From contig JASGFT010000090.1 in the NCBI GenBank assembly GCA_047605425.1, positions 1-20,253 on the forward strand: a stretch of DNA of 20,253 bases, read 5' to 3'. The position numbers were made by a program, and so were the translations under genes. Of the stretch, positions 1 through 7,307 are shown piece by piece. Each line of letters opens with the position of its first letter. The stretch's first letter is position 1. Origin of the DNA: JAKPAM01 sp047605425. Its GTDB lineage: Bacteria; Pseudomonadota; Gammaproteobacteria; Burkholderiales; Burkholderiaceae_E. The notes under the pieces are model-generated. The model was given only the letters and a program-made list of their open reading frames with translations. It searched no databases and was not told where the DNA came from.

Positions 1-1103
1 CGCTGATCCGCCGCGTGCAGGCCGGCGAGAATCCGGAAGTCGAGATGTCGCACTTCCTCGACCACCACGGGTACCAGAACGCGTCGCGGCTGCTCGGCGA
101 GGTCGTGCGGCGCGACGCGGCGGGCACGCCGCACACGCTGATGCTGCTGCAGCAAGCGATCAGCAACGAGGGCGACGGCTGGAACTGGCTGACGAACGCG
201 CTGGCGCGCACGCTGGACGACGCGACGCTGATCGGCCTGTCGGACGCGGAGTTTCGCGAGCAACTCGAGGCGCCCGAGACGATCATGGCGGCGATCGGCC
301 GGCGGCTGGCCGAGCTGCATGCGTTGCTCGCCGTGCCCGAGAGCCCGTCGGCCGGCCCCTTGCCCTACGACCCGGCCGCCTTCGCGCCGCTCGCGGTCGG
401 CCGTGCGCGGATCGACGCGTGGGCCGACGCGACCCAGCACCGGCTCGAACGGGCGCTGCGGGCGATCGAACGCACGGCCGACTGGCGCAGCGAGACGGCG
501 CAGGACGCGGCCCGCAGCCTGCTGACGCAGCACGAAGCGCTGCTGGCATGGCCGCAGACGCTGGCGCGCGAGGTCGAGCGCGCGATGCTGACGCGCGTGC
601 ATGGCCACTTCCACCTCGGACAGACGCTGATCTCGGGCGACGACGTCTACCTGATCGGCTTCGACGGCGATCCGGCGCTGCCGCCGGCCGAGCGCCGCCT
701 CCTCGATCATCCGCTGCGCGACGTGGCCGGCTTGCTCCGATCGATCGACTACGCGGCGCAGACGGCGCGGCTCAGCGGCGAGGACAAGACGCCCGGCAGC
801 GCGATGCGCACGCGCCGCGACCAGTTGCTCGATTCGTTCCAGCAGGTGATGGCCGAGGCGTTCCTGCGCGCGTACTTCGATTCGCGCCATGCGCGGCCCG
901 CCGATCCGCGCACGGATGCGCACGAGCCCGCGCTGCTCGAGCTGTTCCTGCTGGACCGCGCCGCGCAGGAGATCGAGCAGGAATCGGTCAATCGGCCGAC
1001 CTGGCTCGAGGTGCCGATCCGCGGGCTGGCGGCGATGCTGCGCAAGCGGCTCGAGCAGCCGCCCGCCGCGTCCGCGAATCCGCCGGACGCCGCGAAGCCG
1101 TGA
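1..1103 (+). CDS. treS: TreS-type trehalose synthase / maltokinase fusion, C-terminal part (5' partial)
   Basis: The reading frame is open at the left window edge (first full codon at 3) and stops with TGA at 1101-1103, so about 367 C-terminal residues are visible. The protein opens with a LIRRVQ..NPEVEM segment, then HHGYQNASRLLG, and later HPLRDVAGLLRSIDYAA. These are hallmarks of the maltokinase (Pep2/Mak) domain fused to trehalose synthase in proteobacteria. In the family, TreS interconverts maltose and trehalose, and the kinase makes maltose-1-phosphate for GlgE alpha-glucan synthesis. The catalytic loop, normally HGDxHLGQ, reads HGHFHLGQ (codons 600-623), and the usual (I)DFEGEP reads IGFDGDP (codons 654-674). 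Both Asp residues expected for catalysis and Mg2+ binding are therefore replaced. The domain may be catalytically impaired. The family call is firm; the loss of activity is inference. The 3' end is convergent with the tRNA gene, 15 bp away. Confidence 0.9.
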   Translation, partial: LIRRVQAGENPEVEMSHFLDHHGYQNASRLLGEVVRRDAAGTPHTLMLLQQAISNEGDGWNWLTNALARTLDDATLIGLSDAEFREQLEAPETIMAAIGRRLAELHALLAVPESPSAGPLPYDPAAFAPLAVGRARIDAWADATQHRLERALRAIERTADWRSETAQDAARSLLTQHEALLAWPQTLAREVERAMLTRVHGHFHLGQTLISGDDVYLIGFDGDPALPPAERRLLDHPLRDVAGLLRSIDYAAQTARLSGEDKTPGSAMRTRRDQLLDSFQQVMAEAFLRAYFDSRHARPADPRTDAHEPALLELFLLDRAAQEIEQESVNRPTWLEVPIRGLAAMLRKRLEQPPAASANPPDAAKP

Positions 1104-1118
1104 CGGCGGGAAATGGGG

Positions 1119-1481
1119 TAGGCCGTGTTGGACTTGAACCAACGACCAAAGGATTCAGGTTGGCACGGGTTTCCCCGTTCCCTGGACTATCTCATCACCC
1201 GCGTGCGGGACGGCGGCCGGAACGGCGCGGCGTCGCACGGGAGGGTGCCGGGCGCTCGTGGGATGCTTATCGGCTCGGCTCCTCGCATCCTAGTCTCTGC
1301 ACCTTCTCGCCTACCAGTCCGCGGACTTGCCTTCGGCGAGCTTGGCTCAGGATCGCCGTGTCCGGACGCTTCGCCCGGACGGACGGTTTCCCTGAATTCA
1401 CCCGGTTTTTCCACTGGTGCTTTCGCACCAGGGTCACCATGTTGATGAGTCCTCTGCTCTGACCAACTGAGCTAACGGCCC
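1119..1481 (-). tRNA. tRNA-Ile(CAU), interrupted by a group I intron
   Basis: Read on the minus strand, exon 1 (1481-1445, 37 nt) gives acceptor GGGCCGT, D arm GCTC-AGTTGGTCA-GAGC and anticodon arm GAGGA-CTCAT. Exon 2 (1155-1119, 37 nt) gives AATCCTT, variable TGGTC, T arm GTTGG-TTCAAGT-CCAAC, acceptor ACGGCCT and discriminator A. Joined, they form a complete 74-nt cloverleaf whose anticodon is CAU. The body resembles E. coli ileX/ileY (CTCATAATC..TTGGTCG and TTCAAGTCCA), which marks it as the AUA-reading isoleucine tRNA. That tRNA depends on TilS (lysidine at C34), rather than being a methionine tRNA. The intron lies between U36 and A37. The 3' end is followed by CCC rather than an encoded CCA, and the first pair is G1-U72. 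Elongator tRNA-Met(CAU) is the alternative identity but fits less well. Confidence 0.93.
1156..1444 (-). ncRNA. Group I self-splicing intron (Azoarcus tRNA-Ile / IC3-like)
   Basis: The 289-nt insert between the tRNA exons shows the ordered group I core on the minus strand. The exon CAU pairs with a guide GUG (1437-1435) to form P1 with the splice-site U-G wobble. P2 is CTGGTGC/GCACCAG closed by GAAA (1431-1414). P3 is CCGGGT/GCCCGG (1405-1400 with 1253-1248). P4 is TTCAGGG/TCCTGAG (1396-1390 with 1352-1346). P5 is GTCCGG/CCGGAC (1380-1360), P6 is CTCGCC/GGCGAG (1340-1306), and P7 is GACTA/TAGTC (1295-1291 with 1189-1185). P8 is a long helix CACCC/GGGTG plus CGTGCG/CGCACG (1247-1196). P9 is ACGGG-GAAA-CCCGT (1178-1165), and the terminal guanosine is at 1156. 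The strings GAGCCAAGC, AGAGACTAG and ATAGTCCAGGGA are shared with the Azoarcus tRNA-Ile(CAU) intron (205 nt). There is no homing endonuclease ORF. Confidence 0.93.
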
Positions 1482-1515
1482 ATGCCGGCCCGCGTGGCGG
1501 ACCGGAAGAGTTCGC

Positions 1516-1521
1516 AGTATA
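1516..1521 (-). promoter_or_regulatory. Candidate -10 box (TATACT) of the tRNA-Ile gene
   Basis: On the minus strand TATACT (5 of 6 to the consensus) sits 34 nt before the first tRNA base in otherwise GC-rich DNA, followed by a GC-rich leader. No good -35 hexamer is visible at 16-18 nt. Placement fits a short 5' leader removed by RNase P. Confidence 0.4.
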
Positions 1522-1583
1522 ACGAAAGCCCTCGCGCCCGGACGGCGCGGCGGCCCTCGACGACGGGACGCGGGACGTGTCGG

Positions 1584-1599
1584 CCGCGCGTACGCGCGG
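1584..1599. repeat. 16-bp perfect palindrome CCGCGCGTACGCGCGG
   Basis: This self-complementary site lies in the 186-bp gap between the tRNA gene and the metallopeptidase gene, about 70 bp before the latter's start. It could be an operator or a cruciform. In DNA this GC-rich such palindromes are not rare, so function is unproven. Confidence 0.35.
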
Positions 1600-1667
1600 G
1601 GAAGCGGGCGCCGATGGCCGCGCCCGGCGAAGCGCTCTATGATGGGCGCGGACATCAGGGGAAGACC

Positions 1668-2552
1668 ATGCGTTGGGAAGGCGAACGAGAGAGCACGAAC
1701 GTCGAGGACCGCCGCGGCGGCGGCGGCGGCGGTTTCGGCATACCGGTCCGCGGACGCGGCATCGGCCTGGGCACGGTGGCGATCGCGCTGGTGGCCGGAT
1801 GGATCTTCGGCATCAATCCGTTGACGCTGCTGGGCATGTTCGCGGGCGGCGGCGGGCCGGTGGCCGAGGCGCCGACGCAGGCGCCCGCCGCCCGCACCGG
1901 TACGCCGGACGACACCGGCGGGCGTTTCGCGTCGGTGGTCCTGGCCAGCACCGAGGACGTCTGGACGCGCATCTTCCAGCAGGCCGGCGCGCGCTACGAG
2001 CCGCCGCCGCTGGTGCTGTACTCGGGCCGCACGCGTACCGCCTGCGGCCTCGGCGAAGCGGCGGCCGGACCGTTCTACTGCCCGGGCGACCGCAAGGTCT
2101 ACGTCGATCTGGATTTCTACCAGATCCTGAAGAACCGGCTGGGCGCGCCCGGCGATGCCGCGCAGGCGTACGTGATCGCGCACGAGGTCGGGCACCACGT
2201 GCAGAACCTGACCGGCACGATGAACAAGATCGAGGCCGCGCGCCGTCAGATGAGCGAGGCGCAGTACAACCAGGTTTCGGTGCGGCTCGAGTTGCAGGCC
2301 GATTGCTATGCCGGGATCTGGGCCTACCATTCGCAGCAGGCCAAGCGCTGGCTGGACGCCGGCGACATCGAACAGGCGATCAACGCCGCCGCCGCCGTCG
2401 GCGACGACCGCCTGCAACGGCAATCGCAGGGCATGGTCCGGCCCGAAACGTTCACGCACGGGTCGTCGGCGCAGCGCGTGCGCTGGTTCAAGACCGGCGC
2501 GCAGAGCGGCGACATCAATCAGTGCGACACGTTCTCGCGCAACGCCGGTTGA
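1668..2552 (+). CDS. ypfJ: YpfJ/KPN_02809-family neutral zinc metallopeptidase, membrane anchored
   Basis: The predicted 294-aa protein begins MRWEGERESTNVEDRR, nearly identical to the YpfJ family N-terminus. This supports the ATG at 1668 over the longer upstream frame, and AGGGGAAG lies just before it (1657-1664). A Gly-rich run (17-22) is followed by one membrane segment at about 32-48, then a catalytic domain. The zinc signature HEVGHH spans residues 172-177 (H172, E173, H176), and the E in ELQADC (E208) is the likely third ligand. The family (Pfam neutral zinc metallopeptidase) has no well-defined substrate. TATGAT at 1638-1643 may be a -10 box. The last 34 bp overlap the tail of the convergent LuxR gene. 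Confidence 0.92.
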   Translation: MRWEGERESTNVEDRRGGGGGGFGIPVRGRGIGLGTVAIALVAGWIFGINPLTLLGMFAGGGGPVAEAPTQAPAARTGTPDDTGGRFASVVLASTEDVWTRIFQQAGARYEPPPLVLYSGRTRTACGLGEAAAGPFYCPGDRKVYVDLDFYQILKNRLGAPGDAAQAYVIAHEVGHHVQNLTGTMNKIEAARRQMSEAQYNQVSVRLELQADCYAGIWAYHSQQAKRWLDAGDIEQAINAAAAVGDDRLQRQSQGMVRPETFTHGSSAQRVRWFKTGAQSGDINQCDTFSRNAG

Positions 2553-3193
2553 CCCCCCGCGGCGCGCGCCGCGATCGGCGCCGCCCGTTCCGGTGCCGGC
2601 TCGTCGTCGAATGCCCAGATCTGCACGAGACGGCCGAGCATCTGCACGAGCTCGACCTGCCGGTTCGTTCCGGTCTTCGCGAAGATCGCCTTGACGTGAT
2701 GGCGGACGGTGTTGACCGATACGCCCAGTTCGAACGCGATTCGCTTGATCGTCTTGCCGGTGGCCAGCTCGGCGGCGACCCGCGCCTGCGCGCTCGTCAG
2801 GCCGAAGCAGCGCATGACGTTGGCCGACAGATCGAGCGACGCGAGCGGAACGTTCTCGAACGTCAGCAGCACCAGGATCTGGCCGTCGACGGCGCCGGCC
2901 GTGAACGGCGTGAACACCGATAGCGACACGCCGAGCTGCCGCGGGCGGCCCCGGCGGATGGCAGCCGACCTCGAGGCCTGAAGCACGACGTGGCCGTGAT
3001 CGGCGCCGGCGGATCCGGCCGCCAGCGCGGCGAGCAGCGCGCGCTGGCTGGCACCGTCCGGGCAAGCCAGACGACCATCGGCGAGCGAAACGAACGCCCC
3101 CGCGCAAAGCAACTCATTGCCGCGGCGGTTGCTGGCGACGACGTACTGCTGCGCGTCGATGAGGATGGCCGGACATTCGGCGCGACTGAACAT
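2519..3193 (-). CDS. LuxR-type transcriptional regulator with N-terminal sensor-like region
   Basis: The 224-aa protein has a LuxR/FixJ helix-turn-helix at about residues 130-187 (FGLTSAQARVAAELATGKT, then IAFELGVSVNTVRHHVKAIFAKTG). The N-terminal half starts PAILIDAQQYVVASNRRGNELL and continues to a segment resembling the end of a PAS fold (QILVLLTFENV). No cofactor-binding or phosphoacceptor residue could be assigned. GGAAG precedes the ATG at 3193. The gene diverges from the response-regulator-like locus across about 200 bp that include an AT-rich stretch and an inverted repeat. Its 3' end runs 34 bp into the convergent metallopeptidase gene. It is probably a local or stress regulator; the target is unknown. 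Confidence 0.85.
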   Translation of the reverse strand: MFSRAECPAILIDAQQYVVASNRRGNELLCAGAFVSLADGRLACPDGASQRALLAALAAGSAGADHGHVVLQASRSAAIRRGRPRQLGVSLSVFTPFTAGAVDGQILVLLTFENVPLASLDLSANVMRCFGLTSAQARVAAELATGKTIKRIAFELGVSVNTVRHHVKAIFAKTGTNRQVELVQMLGRLVQIWAFDDEPAPERAAPIAARAAGGQPALRENVSH

Positions 3194-3261
3194 GGGAATC
3201 TTCCGCTGGCGTGGGAGCGGACGCCACGGCTCTGCCCCCCATCAGAAACATTATGGAAAAA

Positions 3262-3274
3262 GTATCGATGATAC
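3262..3274. promoter_or_regulatory. Inverted repeat GTATC-GAT-GATAC, candidate operator
   Basis: A 5+3+5 perfect inverted repeat lies in the AT-rich part (about 3241-3295) of the divergent intergenic region. On the minus strand CATAAT follows it. On the plus strand TAATAT (3287-3292) lies 12 bp downstream. It could bind one of the two flanking LuxR-type regulators and control both directions. Neither promoter has a convincing -35. Confidence 0.4.
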
Positions 3275-3399
3275 GAAGCGCTGCCGTAATATGGCCAGAG
3301 GTCGAGCCGGAAGCGTGAGATCCGGACTCTTGTCATGCCTCAAATCGTCCCAATGGGCTACCCAAGTAAAATCACCTGTCCGAATGGACGGTCGTGCAG

Positions 3400-3969
3400 A
3401 TGGTGAATCCGCGTTCTTCCGGCTCGGGCAGTTGTAGCTCGTCGTTGCGAATCCTGCTGATCGACCCGCATGCGCTGTTCCGGCACGGCATGCGGCAGTT
3501 GCTGGCCGGGCTCGAGCGTCCGCTCGAGCTGATCGAGGCCGACCACGTCGGCAAGGCGCGCGACGCGGCGCCGCAGCCGGTCGATCTGGTGCTGACGGCG
3601 CTGTCGTATCCCGATCTGTCTCCGCTGGACGCGCTCGACGTGGCGCTGAAGTCGTTTCCGGAAGCGGCCGTCGTCGTCGTGTCGGGGCGGGACGATCCGA
3701 CGCTGGTGTTCGAGGCGCTCGAACGCGGCGCGCAAGGCTTCATCCCGAAGTCGTCGACGTCCAGCGTGCTGATCTCGGCGCTACGGCTGATCCTGGTCGG
3801 CGGTCTGTACCTGCCGCGTCACGTCCTCGACTATCGGCACGTGGCCGACGTCCCGGCCGCCGGCCGCCCGGCGGCGCCGGCCGTCGCGAACGATGCGCCG
3901 AACGGGACGCAGAAGGCGGCCCCACCGGCGGCCGGGCCGAAGACGAGCATCGTGTCGAGCAACCGATGA
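3400..3969 (+). CDS. Degenerate response-regulator receiver protein (pseudo-receiver)
   Basis: This 189-aa protein carries a NarL/FixJ-type receiver at about residues 16-135: LRILLIDPHALFRHGMRQLL, VDLVLTALSYPD, VVVVSGRDD and GFIPKSST. The switch Ser (S95) and the conserved Lys (K117) remain. The usual acidic pair is D22-P23, and the phosphoacceptor position (five residues after the D of VDLVL) is Ala67. Aspartyl phosphorylation is therefore not expected. After the receiver comes a Pro/Ala-rich tail and a stop. The DNA-binding domain is in the next ORF, overlapping by ATGA. The start is ATG 3400, with GGACGG 9 nt upstream; GTG at 3394 and GTG at 3403 are alternatives. Either a genuine stand-alone pseudo-receiver or half of a gene broken by an indel in the linker. 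Confidence 0.8.
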   Translation: MVNPRSSGSGSCSSSLRILLIDPHALFRHGMRQLLAGLERPLELIEADHVGKARDAAPQPVDLVLTALSYPDLSPLDALDVALKSFPEAAVVVVSGRDDPTLVFEALERGAQGFIPKSSTSSVLISALRLILVGGLYLPRHVLDYRHVADVPAAGRPAAPAVANDAPNGTQKAAPPAAGPKTSIVSSNR

Positions 3970-4346
3970 TCACCTCGCCGCCGTCCCCGGTGCTGCTGAA
4001 AACCTTGTCCGGCATCGGCGCGGTCGTTGGCTCGGCGATCGACCAGACGCCGCCGCATGCCGGCGGCGCGCGCGTGCAGATGACCGAACGGCAGCGACAG
4101 GTGCTGGTCTGCGTCGTGCGCGGCATGTCGAACAAGGCGATCGCGCGCTCGATGTGCCTGTCCGAGAGCACGATCAAGCAGCACCTGTCGTCGGTGTTCA
4201 AGCTGCTGGGCGTCAACACCCGCACGCAGGCGGTGCTCGCCGCGACGCGACTCGGGCTGCAAGCCGTCGATCGGGCGCCCGGCGATGGCGTCATCGGGCG
4301 GATGGCGCCACCGGCCGACATCGAGATGCTCGGCAGCGATAGCTGA
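3966..4346 (+). CDS. LuxR/NarL-type DNA-binding domain protein, partner of the pseudo-receiver
   Basis: The 126-aa product has a LuxR helix-turn-helix at about residues 38-97 (MTERQRQVLVCVVRGMSNKAIA, then LSESTIKQHLSSVFKLLGV). It ends with a 25-30 residue tail. The ATG at 3966 overlaps the stop of the receiver ORF (ATGA), suggesting translational coupling; no separate Shine-Dalgarno is seen. The frame is open well upstream of this ATG, so a single-base change in the linker could once have joined both ORFs into a normal response regulator with a long linker. The gene is convergent with rpoD, only 21 bp away. Confidence 0.8.
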   Translation: MITSPPSPVLLKTLSGIGAVVGSAIDQTPPHAGGARVQMTERQRQVLVCVVRGMSNKAIARSMCLSESTIKQHLSSVFKLLGVNTRTQAVLAATRLGLQAVDRAPGDGVIGRMAPPADIEMLGSDS

Positions 4347-4367
4347 GGCTTTCGCTGCCGGCCGCCG

Positions 4368-7151
<2,784 letters not shown>

Positions 7152-7301
7152 CCGCACGGTAGACTCTCTCCGTCTGATGCGACCGAGGCGGACCGGGCGG
7201 CGTGACGATCCACGTCACGACCCGGACATCGCCGTCATCGACCCGGCGCGACCGCTTCGATGGTTACGCCGTGCACGATCTTCCACGTTGGGGAACCTTG
7301 C

Positions 7302-7307
7302 ATTATA
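7302..7307 (-). promoter_or_regulatory. TATAAT -10 box, candidate rpoD promoter
   Basis: A perfect TATAAT on the minus strand directly abuts the dnaG stop codon (7308-7310), about 150 bp before rpoD. The -35 region is weak. It would give rpoD a leader of about 145 nt and expression independent of dnaG, as known for rpoD in E. coli. Confidence 0.55.

Noticed and set aside
1187..1414. Small ORFs within the group I intron as a possible homing endonuclease
   Set aside because: No LAGLIDADG, HNH or GIY-YIG motif; the sequence is explained by RNA helices.
1119..1481. tRNA locus as an integration site for a genomic island
   Set aside because: The flanking genes are ordinary chromosomal genes and no repeat of the tRNA 3' end was seen in the window.
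1434..3107. 557-codon minus-strand frame covering ypfJ and the LuxR gene
   Set aside because: Runs antisense to the HEVGHH metallopeptidase and in the wrong frame through the LuxR gene; it even enters the tRNA. Composition is Arg/Ala-rich noise.
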